A stretch of DNA of 64,000 nt from the NCBI RefSeq assembly GCF_030409845.1, contig NZ_JAUFQQ010000003.1:1426001-1490000 (forward strand). Direction: 5' to 3'. The notes under the pieces were generated by a model. That model was given only the letters and a program-made list of their open reading frames with translations, had not been told where the DNA came from and ran no database searches. The translations under genes were made by a program, and so were the position numbers. Positions 45,524 through 53,112 of this stretch are shown piece by piece. The DNA is from Flavobacterium branchiarum (GTDB taxonomy: Bacteria > Bacteroidota > Bacteroidia > Flavobacteriales > Flavobacteriaceae). Every line of letters starts with the position of its first letter. Within the stretch, counting starts at the first letter, position 1.

Positions 45524-45862
45524 AACTTGATCTCCACATTCAAAATTGAAACTTAAAACAGTATCTTTTTTATGGATACTAAAAATAAGTTCACCTTTCT
45601 TTTTTACAAGTGTATCTCCAACTTCTATATAGCCTTTGTAAATAGACCACCATCTATCGCTTATTTGTGAATTACAATCACATTTTTTTTCTGTTATTGG
45701 GTTGGTTCCTTTATAGTCAAATCGACTGTATTTATCAGTTAATTTTTCAACTATTAAAAGACACTCATCATCACGGCGAGCATCTGCTAACAATTCACAA
45801 TCAACAACTGATCCACAGGAAAACATCAATAAAATAACACTTAACAAAATAATACATTTCAT
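45515..45862 (-). CDS. small lipoprotein, immunity-like, paralogue of 51694-52032
   Basis: 115 residues from the ATG at 45862 ('MKCIILLSVILLMFSCGSVV'); the longer open frame to 45937 runs through the conserved 75-bp boundary sequence and is not used. Lipobox 'LMFSCGS'. The body shares 'RRDDECLLIVEKL', 'GDTLVKKKGELIFSIHKKDT' and the final 'YK' with the lipoprotein that follows the active mini-RHS gene. It therefore looks like an archived immunity gene whose cognate tip has been lost. Confidence 0.68.
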   Translation of the reverse strand: MKCIILLSVILLMFSCGSVVDCELLADARRDDECLLIVEKLTDKYSRFDYKGTNPITEKKCDCNSQISDRWWSIYKGYIEVGDTLVKKKGELIFSIHKKDTVLSFNFECGDQVYK

Positions 45863-45875
45863 AATTTTTTTATTT

Positions 45876-45950
45876 GTCAATATACTTAGATGGAATGGGG
45901 GAAATTCCGCGCGGCATTTGGCTACATATCCAAGCAATAGTACATTGTTA
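45876..45950 (-). repeat. 75-bp cassette-boundary repeat, copy A
   Basis: From GTCAATATACTTAG to the stop codon of the DUF3592-like gene. Copies B (47246-47320) and C (50768-50842) have the same length and only a few differences. It includes 'TGGAATGGGGG' and 'ATTCCGCGCGGCATTTGGCT'. Confidence 0.85.
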
Positions 45951-46346
45951 TTCTATTCCTAAATTACTATTCATTATATCTTCTCTAGAAAATCCTGCTT
46001 TTAAAATAGCTAATGTATCGGTGATTTCTTTTGAATAATTACCTCTAACTATTTCAGGAGATTCAGGTAAGTATCTGATTTCATAAAATTTCCCAATGTC
46101 TTTATTAGAGATTCCTGTCTGTAAACCATTTTCATAGGAAGTATATCGCTTGTCTCCAATAAAATACGACATATGTAAATAAGACCACTTTGGTAACTCT
46201 TCAATACTGTCAATCCTACTAATTGTTACAACACCTTTTTCTTTTAATTCATTTTCGTATTTATAACTTCGTATCTGACCGTACAAAACAAAAATAAAAA
46301 AAGCCATCAAAAATAATAACGGTATAATATTTCTCTTATTTATCAT
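45948..46346 (-). CDS. small membrane protein, immunity paralogue 2 (DUF3592-like)
   Basis: 132 residues from the ATG at 46346 ('MINKRNIIPLLFLMAFFIFV'), a start identical to paralogue 1; the open frame continues upstream to 46433 without similarity. The N-terminal half is nearly the same as 44996-45388, the C-terminal half ('LPKWSYLHMSYFIGDKRYTS') is nearly the same as 47318-47710, so it looks like a recombinant of the two. It ends in the conserved 75-bp boundary. No tip directly precedes it. Confidence 0.65.
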   Translation of the reverse strand: MINKRNIIPLLFLMAFFIFVLYGQIRSYKYENELKEKGVVTISRIDSIEELPKWSYLHMSYFIGDKRYTSYENGLQTGISNKDIGKFYEIRYLPESPEIVRGNYSKEITDTLAILKAGFSREDIMNSNLGIE

Positions 46347-46454
46347 AATTAATCTAATTATTGATAACGAACAAGCAAACAAAAAACTTAATCCACCAAG
46401 GCAACAAAGCTCTTCTTCTCTCAGTAACTTCAAAATTATAATTCATAAATTTCT

Positions 46455-46925
46455 CTACACATTAAATTCTATACAACAAATTAAATAACATAATACAGAA
46501 TATTTTTCGATTTGTTTATTTTCTACAAGAAATTTGATATCTAAATTATAACCTTCTAAATCTAAAATATCCCTCATAGATACAATAGCAATTAATTCCG
46601 AATTAAAATATATCTTGGAAAAAATCTTTTTATTAAAGAAAAAAAAAGGATTATTTTTAATTCTAATTTGATTTTCATCAATTAAAAAATCTGTCATATA
46701 TAGTTGTTGTTTGATAATATTAATTTTCTCAAAAAAAGATTGATATAAAATTTGTTTTTTAAAAAAAATACCTAATTGTATTTTACCTATTTTATTATCC
46801 CCTTCGAAAATTTCTCCATAAGTTTTAAAAGAAAGCAATGGTGTATTTCTAATCATTGTATAAACTATATTTCTATCATCGTAGACAGTAATTTTACTTT
46901 TATTTTTTACATTTATCTGTATCAT
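46455..46925 (-). CDS. hypothetical protein coupled to an orphan tip, probable immunity
   Basis: 156 residues, beta-rich, no signal ('MIQINVKNKSKITVYDDRNI', 'KIGKIQLGIFFKKQILYQSF'). Its ATG overlaps the TGA of the preceding tip fragment (ATGA), the tight coupling typical of toxin-immunity pairs. No recognised family. Confidence 0.6.
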   Translation of the reverse strand: MIQINVKNKSKITVYDDRNIVYTMIRNTPLLSFKTYGEIFEGDNKIGKIQLGIFFKKQILYQSFFEKINIIKQQLYMTDFLIDENQIRIKNNPFFFFNKKIFSKIYFNSELIAIVSMRDILDLEGYNLDIKFLVENKQIEKYSVLCYLICCIEFNV

Positions 46926-47122
46926 TCTTGAGTTCCTATTTTTAAATCCACACTAATTCCAAAAAATGCTCTAATACCAGCTCCAATATCTAAGCAATTA
47001 CAATAAGTTGCCATGGTTGCTCTTGGAGATACATTTAAACCTGAATGACTTGGTAAAAAATTATTTCCGAAATCTAAGGCTGTTTGTCCATGATATTTTA
47101 ATTTTCCATTCCATATGTCCCA
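46922..47122 (-). pseudogene. orphan tip fragment 2
   Basis: Open on the minus strand from a TGA at 47123 down to 46922, encoding 'WNGKLKYHGQTALDFGNNFL', 'SPRATMATYCNCLDIGAG' and 'GISVDLKIGTQE'. There is no start codon or RHS head; it is a displaced C-terminus like those kept in polymorphic toxin arrays. Glycine-rich, beta-type composition recalls the tip of the active mini-RHS protein, without clear identity. Confidence 0.55.
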
Positions 47123-47201
47123 TCAAGATTTTTTATTTAATTCTACCTATTGTTCAGAACAGGTATTAATGTATATAGGGTCACAATTTATTAAAGACAG
47201 A

Positions 47202-47223
47202 AAGCCTCGTAGATACGAGGCTT
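47202..47223 (-). terminator. hairpin inside cassette array
   Basis: Perfect palindrome-like stem AAGCCTCGTA / TACGAGGCTT (effective loop TAGATA), with GC content above the surroundings. No T-run follows on the minus strand, so it may be a structural or recombination element rather than a terminator. Confidence 0.45.
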
Positions 47224-47245
47224 ATATCTCATAATTTTTTTATTC

Positions 47246-47320
47246 GTCAATATACTTAGATGGAATGGGGGAGATTCCGCGCAGCATTTGGCTACATATT
47301 CAAGCAATAGTACATTGTTA
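47246..47320 (-). repeat. 75-bp cassette-boundary repeat, copy B
   Basis: Same sequence as copy A with changes such as GCGCAG for GCGCGG. Similarity even continues past the boundary into 'CATAATTTTTTTATT' at 47229-47245, which in copy A is the start of a lipoprotein gene, so that gene has been lost here. Confidence 0.85.
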
Positions 47321-47710
47321 TTCTATTCCTAAATTACTATTCTCAATATCTTCTCTAGAAAATCCTGCTTTTAAAATAGCTAATGTATCGGTGATTTCTT
47401 TTGAATAATTACCTCTAACTATTTCAGGAGATTCAGGTAAGTATCTGACTTCATAAAATTTTCCAATATCTTTATTAGAGATTCCTGTGTGCAAACCATT
47501 TTGATAGGAAATATATCGCTTGTCTCCAATATAATATGACATATGTAAATAAGACCACTTTGGCAACTCTTCAATCCTGTCAATCCTGCCAATAGTTGTT
47601 ACACCACTTGCTTTTAATTTATTATCAGTGTTGTAACCCCATAGATACGCGAACATAAGAAGTAAAAACATCCCTCCTAGAATTATTATTGCTTTTGTTT
47701 TAACTTTCAT
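47318..47710 (-). CDS. small membrane protein, immunity paralogue 3 (DUF3592-like)
   Basis: 130 residues: N-terminal membrane helix ('AIIILGGMFLLLMFAYLWGY'), then the shared domain 'GRIDRIEELPKWSYLHMSYY' and 'GKFYEVRYLPESPEIVRGNY', ending 'GFSREDIENSNLGIE'. The start ATG at 47710 lies 2 bp after the stop of the decayed mini-RHS copy, the same spacing as for paralogues 1 and 4. Probable inner-membrane immunity to the adjacent hydrophobic tip. Confidence 0.7.
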   Translation of the reverse strand: MKVKTKAIIILGGMFLLLMFAYLWGYNTDNKLKASGVTTIGRIDRIEELPKWSYLHMSYYIGDKRYISYQNGLHTGISNKDIGKFYEVRYLPESPEIVRGNYSKEITDTLAILKAGFSREDIENSNLGIE

Positions 47711-47712
47711 AA

Positions 47713-48822
47713 TTATTCTATTTCTTGTGGAATCGAATTTGCCCCAACTCCGATAACTCCTTTAAAATATTCTTTGACCACTGTTTCCCCAAAGCTTGAA
47801 CCTGAAAGATGGTTGTCAGTCGCCTTCCCAAAACGATTACTTAATACCGAAGCACCTGCTTGAACGGCCCATTTATTAAATGATTTTGGCACTGAAGGTC
47901 CATCATCTTCCATGAAATTATTAGGCGTATAACTAAATGTTTCTCCAAAAATAACAGGGGCAAATCCAGGAACAATAGAACTACCAGCCGAAAATAAATT
48001 TATTTCTCCAAAATTTCTTCCGTTTGATAAATATTGAGCTCCTGCATTCCCGACTACATTAGTTATTGCAGATTGCAGAGTTATTTAAGAAAATGCTGAC
48101 GCAACTTCTGCAATCGCATAAGACCCTCCTGCCGCCAGACTTCCTGAAACTGCCAATATTGGTAAAGCGACTACACCAGCAACCATTGCAGCATGAGTGG
48201 GGTCTTTATCAGGACCATAGGCTCCTGATGGAACATAATTGCTTTTATATCCTTTAATATTAACATTGTTTAATGCAATAGTATTACCTAAATCTTTCGC
48301 TCCATTCTGTCCTATCCAAGTAGTCGTAGCTTTATTGTATTTCCAACTACCACTACTATCAGTATGAATAGCCCCATCATTTGCGTCTACACCAGTAGGG
48401 GGGGGGCTGCAATCATACCTGTTGGATCAACAAAATTTATAGGATTATTGAAAGCATAAACATACGAACCATAATTAGGCATTTTTTCACTTAATGGGTC
48501 TGGAGATATCCATCGTCCTACAGCATCACCAATAGGTTGTGCATAAGGATCTGTAGGGTCATGGATTATGCGTCCAACAATTTGTTGGTTCTTTACATGC
48601 CAGCGGACTCTACCAATAGTGACGATACTATCTAGGTCATGAACTTCGAGATATTTTCCGTTACTCAACGTTGCAACATGCGCTTTTGAACCATATTTAG
48701 CAAATGGATTTCCTGCTAGAATATTTTTTGCTCTTCTTTCCTGTTCTTCTTTTGATAAAATTTTCTGAGCCGAAACTACATTAAAACTAAGGACTAAAAG
48801 TATTAAAAAATATAGGTTTTAT
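47713..48822 (-). pseudogene. decayed second mini-RHS gene with membrane-active-like tip
   Basis: Reads like 52035-53108 from the signal peptide onward ('LSKEEQERRAKN', 'LEVHDLDSIVTIGRVRWHV', 'GRWISPDPLSEKMPNYGSYV', 'NPINFVDPTGM'). Three lesions: the start ATG is ATA with a 2-bp loss (near 48820), a G9 tract at 48398-48406 shifts the frame by +2 relative to the G5-TT of the other copy, and a TAA interrupts the tip at 48085-48087. After the shared head the tip diverges: 'HAAMVAGVVALPILAVSGSL' (hydrophobic, possibly membrane-inserting) and ending 'SSFGETVVKEYFKGVIGVGA'. Head sequence is nearly identical to the intact gene while the tip is unrelated, the classic polymorphic-toxin pattern. Confidence 0.85.
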
Positions 48823-48937
48823 GTTTATTGTTGTTTAGGGCTCTATTCTAGAACTTTATTTTATGTTAAATATAGTTTTATCATTTTCTTTGGCAATAAA
48901 GAAAATGCTATAATTAAATTTTTCTTTATTATTTTAA
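48823..48937. other. spacer with 10-bp inverted repeat
   Basis: CATTTTCTTT (48882-48891) and AAAGAAAATG (48898-48907) form a perfect stem with a 6-nt loop, but without a T-run on the minus strand. It sits between the lipoprotein gene and the dead head copy. Confidence 0.35.
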
Positions 48938-49489
48938 TTATTTATCGTTAAACTTAATTGTTTTAAAAGAATTAACTAATAAATCACTTTCAGTCTTATT
49001 TAAATTTTCTCCAATTATTGTTAATCTGTTTTTAGATTTTTTAACACTATCAATTGAGATTCCTGTAAATCCTTTACCTTCATTTTTAGGAATTCTTAAT
49101 TTTGATTTATGTTTATCAATAATAATATACATATAAAATTCATTTAAAAACGTACCTTGAGCTTGATCTATTTCAGGAGTATAAGACCAAAATAAATTTT
49201 CCGTATCCATGCCCATTTCTTTATACTTTAAAAATTGTTTTCTAGAAAAAACTTTATTAGTTTCATTAAATTTCTCAGTATTTTCTCCAAAATCACTTGT
49301 TATGGTATCGCCTTTTGCAGTTATAATAACTCCTAAATAACTATCAATTCCTCTTTGATTTATTTCTTTCCAATCACTTGGTATGTCTATCTGATAATTT
49401 CCAATATTAATAGTTTTTGCTTTATCTTCATTACAACTGAAAATAAATATTGTTAGTAAGATGACTATTATTTTTTTGTACTTTTTCAT
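48938..49489 (-). CDS. lipoprotein, probable immunity to the metzincin tip
   Basis: 183 residues with lipobox 'FIFSCNEDK'. The body is an alpha/beta domain with 'YQIDIPSDWKEINQRGIDSY' near the N-terminus and ends 'LLVNSFKTIKFNDK'. The start lies 2 bp after the stop of the metallopeptidase-like tip gene, the spacing seen for every tip-partner pair in this array. A periplasm-facing lipoprotein would fit protection against a protease acting in the periplasm. No known family recognised. Confidence 0.65.
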   Translation of the reverse strand: MKKYKKIIVILLTIFIFSCNEDKAKTINIGNYQIDIPSDWKEINQRGIDSYLGVIITAKGDTITSDFGENTEKFNETNKVFSRKQFLKYKEMGMDTENLFWSYTPEIDQAQGTFLNEFYMYIIIDKHKSKLRIPKNEGKGFTGISIDSVKKSKNRLTIIGENLNKTESDLLVNSFKTIKFNDK

Positions 49490-49491
49490 TG

Positions 49492-50256
49492 TTATTTTAT
49501 TTTATTTTTTGATAAAAAATCATTTACCTGTGTTTGAATCTTAGTGTTATAGTTTGTACTATTTTGAGATTGAATATAAATCCCATTTCCTTCTAGAGGA
49601 CCTACTTGATTATACAAAATATTACCTCTTTCAGAAGCACTTGTAGAAGTAGTACCTGCTATGATTGATGGATTCATTAATCCTCCATTCTTATGCTCTA
49701 ATCCTAAATTGTGACCTATTTCATGTTGAGCTGCTTGATTAAAAGTACTATTTTTTATTGTTCCAATTTCTACAGCACTTACTCTTCCTCCTTTAATTGC
49801 TAAACCTACAGGTTTAATGCCATTAGCTATTTTGGGTATATCATTTACTAACATCATGACGTGGTCATTTTCTCCAACTTCTTTTAAAGAGCTTACAACT
49901 TTATAATCAAGAAAAACATTTTGCAAATTATCAGATGCATAAATATCATTGCCTCTAAAATCTTTTTGCGCAACACCCGTCATTGACGATAGTTGAACAG
50001 ACCCAACAGATTTATTAAACATTGTTTTAGATAAATCTGCACTGTTTGAGTTAACAATGGTTAAGGTCATTCTTATACTTATATCTCTTTGAACATAGTG
50101 AATATCTCCTTTTTTATTAGAAACGTTGGTGATTATATCATATGGTAATGGTGCCATTCCATCAGGATCAACAAAATTTATAGGATTATTGAAAGCATAA
50201 ACATACGAACCATAATTAGGTGTTTTTTTTCTGAAAACGAATTTTAATTTGCGCAC
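49492..50256 (-). CDS. orphan RHS-core tip with metzincin-type zinc protease domain
   Basis: 254 residues from a GTG at 50256. Only the last part of the RHS core remains ('PNYGSYVYAFNNPINFVDPD'); no signal peptide or head. The tip contains 'AQHEIGHNLGLEHKNGGLMN': zinc ligands H178, H182 and H188, catalytic E179 and a Met-turn at M194, the full HExxHxxGxxH signature of metzincins. It is therefore a complete protease domain stored without its export head, followed 2 bp later by a lipoprotein. It could become active by recombination with the upstream mini-RHS head through the shared core sequence (inference). Confidence 0.8.
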   Translation of the reverse strand: MRKLKFVFRKKTPNYGSYVYAFNNPINFVDPDGMAPLPYDIITNVSNKKGDIHYVQRDISIRMTLTIVNSNSADLSKTMFNKSVGSVQLSSMTGVAQKDFRGNDIYASDNLQNVFLDYKVVSSLKEVGENDHVMMLVNDIPKIANGIKPVGLAIKGGRVSAVEIGTIKNSTFNQAAQHEIGHNLGLEHKNGGLMNPSIIAGTTSTSASERGNILYNQVGPLEGNGIYIQSQNSTNYNTKIQTQVNDFLSKNKIK

Positions 50257-50286
50257 TACACAAATTTCAAAGAGTTACGCTTCAAT

Positions 50287-50718
50287 TTATTCTTTTAAAA
50301 AAAAATATAAATTAGGGAAAGCACTTTTAAAGTTTTTTCCTTTAACTAAAGAATTGTTGCCATATTCTAATCCAACATCTATATAAGAGTGGATTATTTT
50401 TTTTTGTTCACTGTTTATTTTTGAAATGGATTTTATGTATTCCGTTTCACCTAATGTTGTAACTAGATCAACAATAACTGCCCCTTGATCATATCCAACG
50501 GCATTGTCAAACTCTAATAACGATAATTTTTTTATTGAATTTTCATCGCCAGTGAGGGCTTTCCTTAATAATTCACAATAATTAATAGATTTTTCATTTG
50601 CAACTGTACTTAACAATACACTAACCTCTATATTTTTTACAATACATTTATTGCTACAAGAGTTTATAAGTAATAGTAAAATGCACATACGCATAATTAT
50701 ATAAAAATTAGTTCTCAT
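50287..50718 (-). CDS. orphan lipoprotein, immunity-like
   Basis: 143 residues from the ATG at 50718 ('MRTNFYIIMRMCILLLLINS'), lipobox 'LLINSCSNK'; ATGs at 50736 and 50694 are alternatives. Helical body with 'EYIKSISKINSEQKKIIHSY'. No family recognised. It follows a 75-bp boundary copy and has no adjacent tip of its own, so it is probably a left-over immunity gene. Confidence 0.55.
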   Translation of the reverse strand: MRTNFYIIMRMCILLLLINSCSNKCIVKNIEVSVLLSTVANEKSINYCELLRKALTGDENSIKKLSLLEFDNAVGYDQGAVIVDLVTTLGETEYIKSISKINSEQKKIIHSYIDVGLEYGNNSLVKGKNFKSAFPNLYFFLKE

Positions 50719-50767
50719 TATTCTTGTTTTTCCCAATCATCTTGAATTTTCTCATTTAATTTTATTT

Positions 50768-50842
50768 GTCAATATACTTAGATGGAATGGGGGAGATTCC
50801 GCGCGGCATTTGGCTACATATCCAAGCAATAGTACGTTGTTA
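50768..50842 (-). repeat. 75-bp cassette-boundary repeat, copy C
   Basis: Third copy, again ending exactly at the stop codon of a DUF3592-like gene. Differs from copy A at only about three positions. Confidence 0.85.
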
Positions 50843-51235
50843 TTCTTTTCCTAAATTACTATTCTCAATATCTTCTCTAGAAAATCCTGCATTTAAAATC
50901 GCTAGTGTATCGGTGATTTCTTTTGAATAATTACCTCTAACTATTTCTGGAGATTCAGGCAAATATTTCATTTCATAAAACTTACCAATATCATTTTTTG
51001 TAGTTTTATATTCTATATCGCTTTCAAATGAAGTATATTTTTTATTGTCAATATAATACGTTAAATACACCGTTGAGGCCCATTTAGGAGGAGTAACAAT
51101 AGAATCAAGTCTTGCGATTGTTTTTTTTCCATTTTCTTTTAATTTGTTATCAGTACAATAACCTCTTATATATGCGAATAAAAGAAGAGAAAACATCCCT
51201 CCAAAAAATAATATTGCCTTTGTTTTTACTTTCAT
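50840..51235 (-). CDS. small membrane protein, immunity paralogue 4 (DUF3592-like)
   Basis: 131 residues: membrane helix 'AILFFGGMFSLLLFAYIRGY', domain 'ARLDSIVTPPKWASTVYLTY', 'GKFYEMKYLPESPEIVRGNY', ending 'GFSREDIENSNLGKE'. The start is 2 bp after the stop of the orphan tip 51238. The middle of the protein is the most diverged from its paralogues, as expected if it co-varies with its own tip variant. Confidence 0.7.
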   Translation of the reverse strand: MKVKTKAILFFGGMFSLLLFAYIRGYCTDNKLKENGKKTIARLDSIVTPPKWASTVYLTYYIDNKKYTSFESDIEYKTTKNDIGKFYEMKYLPESPEIVRGNYSKEITDTLAILNAGFSREDIENSNLGKE

Positions 51236-51237
51236 AA

Positions 51238-51580
51238 TTATTCTATTTCTTGTGAAGCTGAGTTAGCTCCAACTGCTACAAATCCTTTAAAATATTCTCT
51301 TACCATTGCTTCTCCAAAACTAGACCCCGAAAGATAATTATCTGTTGCTTTTCCAAAACGATTACTTAAAACTGCTGCACCTACTTGAACTGCCCATTTA
51401 TTAAATGATTCTGGAGTTTGAGGGACTTGTCCTTTCATTATGTTTTTAGGTGTCCATCCTAAGGTTTCTCCAAAAATAGCAGGTCCCATTCCTGGTACAA
51501 TTGAACTTGCTGTAGAAACAATATTAATATTCTCAAATTTTCTACGATTTGGATAATATTGAGCCGTCGCATTTGATAAT
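51238..51580 (-). pseudogene. orphan tip of the membrane-type (third copy)
   Basis: Homologous to the 3' half of the tip at 47713: 'AQYYPNRRKFENINIV', 'SSIVPGMGPAIFGETLGWTP', 'SNRFGKATDNYLSGSSFGEA', ending 'GANSASQEIE'. The frame is open but loses similarity and start signals near 51580, where unrelated DNA begins. No head or signal peptide. The ATG at 51489 lies inside the conserved region and is probably not used. Confidence 0.7.
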
Positions 51581-51693
51581 ACATGTATATCGCCCTAGCG
51601 CACTGTTACCTAATTTTCGGACTAGCTGTGGAAATAGAATATCTTATATTTTTTTTTAATGTAATGTACATTTCAAAAAAATCATAGAGATAG

Positions 51694-52032
51694 TTACTTA
51701 TAAATCTTTCCCTCACATTTCCAAGGAAAAGTTAGTACTGTATCCTTCTTATGAATATTAAAAATTAATTCTCCTTTTCTTTTAATAATAGTATCTCCTA
51801 TAGAAATGTGACTATTATATTCATACCAACCATTATTTGTCTTATATTCTCTTTTTTCACCTGATATTGGATCAATCCCACTAATATTAAATCTATAAGT
51901 CCCCGTATTTGGCTTATTATAAACAACAACGAGAAACTCATCATTCTTTCTTTTTTCTGCTAAACGATTACAATCAACTTTCATACAAGAATTGAAAGTC
52001 AAAACTAATAACATCAATAAAGAGTATTTCAT
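51694..52032 (-). CDS. lipoprotein, probable immunity partner of the active mini-RHS protein
   Basis: 112 residues, lipobox 'LTFNSCMKVDCN'. Shares 'KRKNDEFLVVV', 'SIGDTIIKRKGELIFNIHKK' and a final 'IYK' with the archived lipoprotein at 45515-45862. Starts 2 bp after the stop of the intact mini-RHS gene, so it is the current partner of that tip. A lipoprotein in the periplasm or outer membrane implies that the tip acts outside the cytoplasm (inference). Confidence 0.72.
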   Translation of the reverse strand: MKYSLLMLLVLTFNSCMKVDCNRLAEKRKNDEFLVVVYNKPNTGTYRFNISGIDPISGEKREYKTNNGWYEYNSHISIGDTIIKRKGELIFNIHKKDTVLTFPWKCEGKIYK

Positions 52033-52034
52033 AT

Positions 52035-53108
52035 TTAATTATTTTTAGAATTATAAAATATTATCGTATTAGAGCCTGTAAATCCAGCATTGAATCCTAC
52101 TTTCAAATCAAAACTTTTTGTTTCAACACCTTTATCTGAAAATCCAAAATTATTACTTTCAGCGGATTTAGAATAAGTCCCACCAAAAAGAAGTGAGCCA
52201 GTATAGCCTGTTGAAGTACCTCTTAATCCATCAAGTACGCCAGTGTTTCCTCCATAATTATCATACATATCAAAAGACAATCCACATCCCAATTTAGGCA
52301 ATGCTAATGTACCATTATAACCAATGTTACCCCCATAGCTTCCAAAAAAAGCAAAATCTTTTTTTCTGTCAATTGCAATCCCTATGGCTCCATGAAATTC
52401 TCCAAAAAGTCCAGTATTTATATTAACATTTGTTGAAAATCCAGTTGCATCTGGTATATAAGGCGAATAAGGATTTTTACCGTCAATATATTTATAGGTG
52501 TCAAAATAACCTTGGTAATACGATGTTTTTTTATACCCCTTAATATTAACATTATTTAATGCAATAGTATTACCTAAATCTTTCGCTCCATTCTGTCCCA
52601 TCCAAGTAGTCGTAGCTTTATTGTATTTCCAACTACCACTACTATCTGTATGAATAGCCCCATCATTTGCATCTACACCAGTAGGGGGTTCTGCAATCAT
52701 ACCTGTTGGATCAACAAAATTGATAGGATTATTGAAAGTATAAACATAGGAACCATAATTAGGCATTTTTTCACTTAACGGGTCTGGAGATATCCAGCGT
52801 CCTACAGCATCGCCAATAGGTTGTGCATAAGGATCTGTAGGGTCATGAATTATACGCCCGACAATTTGTTGGTTCTTTACATGCCAGCGTACTCTACCAA
52901 TAGTGACGATACTATCTAGGTCATGAACTTCGAGATATTTTCCGTTGGTCAACGTTGCAACGGGTGCTTTTGAGCCGTATTTAGCAAATGGATTTCCTGC
53001 TAGAACATTTTTAGCTCTTCTTTCTTGTTCTTCTTTTGACAAAATTTCCTGAGCTGAAACTACATTAAAACTAAGGATTAAAAGTATTAAAAAATAAAGG
53101 GTTTTCAT
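52035..53108 (-). CDS. mini-RHS protein: secreted head, RHS core motif and variable tip
   Basis: 357 residues from the ATG at 53108 ('MKTLYFLILLILSFNVVSAQ' signal peptide); the longer start at 53132 would overlap the upstream gene. Head of ~95 residues ('LEVHDLDSIVTIGRVRWHV', 'IIHDPTDPYAQPIGDAV'), RHS-associated core 'GRWISPDPLSEKMPNYGSYV' and 'NPINFVDPTGM', a junction segment ('SWKYNKATTTWMGQNGAKDL') and, after 'NVNIKGYK', a tip of ~160 glycine/asparagine-rich residues. Full-length RHS proteins carry many YD repeats; none exist here. The identical head in the decayed copy at 47713-48822 has an unrelated tip. This is the intact expression locus of the array, third gene after two transglutaminase-like genes. 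Confidence 0.82.
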   Translation of the reverse strand: MKTLYFLILLILSFNVVSAQEILSKEEQERRAKNVLAGNPFAKYGSKAPVATLTNGKYLEVHDLDSIVTIGRVRWHVKNQQIVGRIIHDPTDPYAQPIGDAVGRWISPDPLSEKMPNYGSYVYTFNNPINFVDPTGMIAEPPTGVDANDGAIHTDSSGSWKYNKATTTWMGQNGAKDLGNTIALNNVNIKGYKKTSYYQGYFDTYKYIDGKNPYSPYIPDATGFSTNVNINTGLFGEFHGAIGIAIDRKKDFAFFGSYGGNIGYNGTLALPKLGCGLSFDMYDNYGGNTGVLDGLRGTSTGYTGSLLFGGTYSKSAESNNFGFSDKGVETKSFDLKVGFNAGFTGSNTIIFYNSKNN

Positions 53109-53112
53109 GAAA

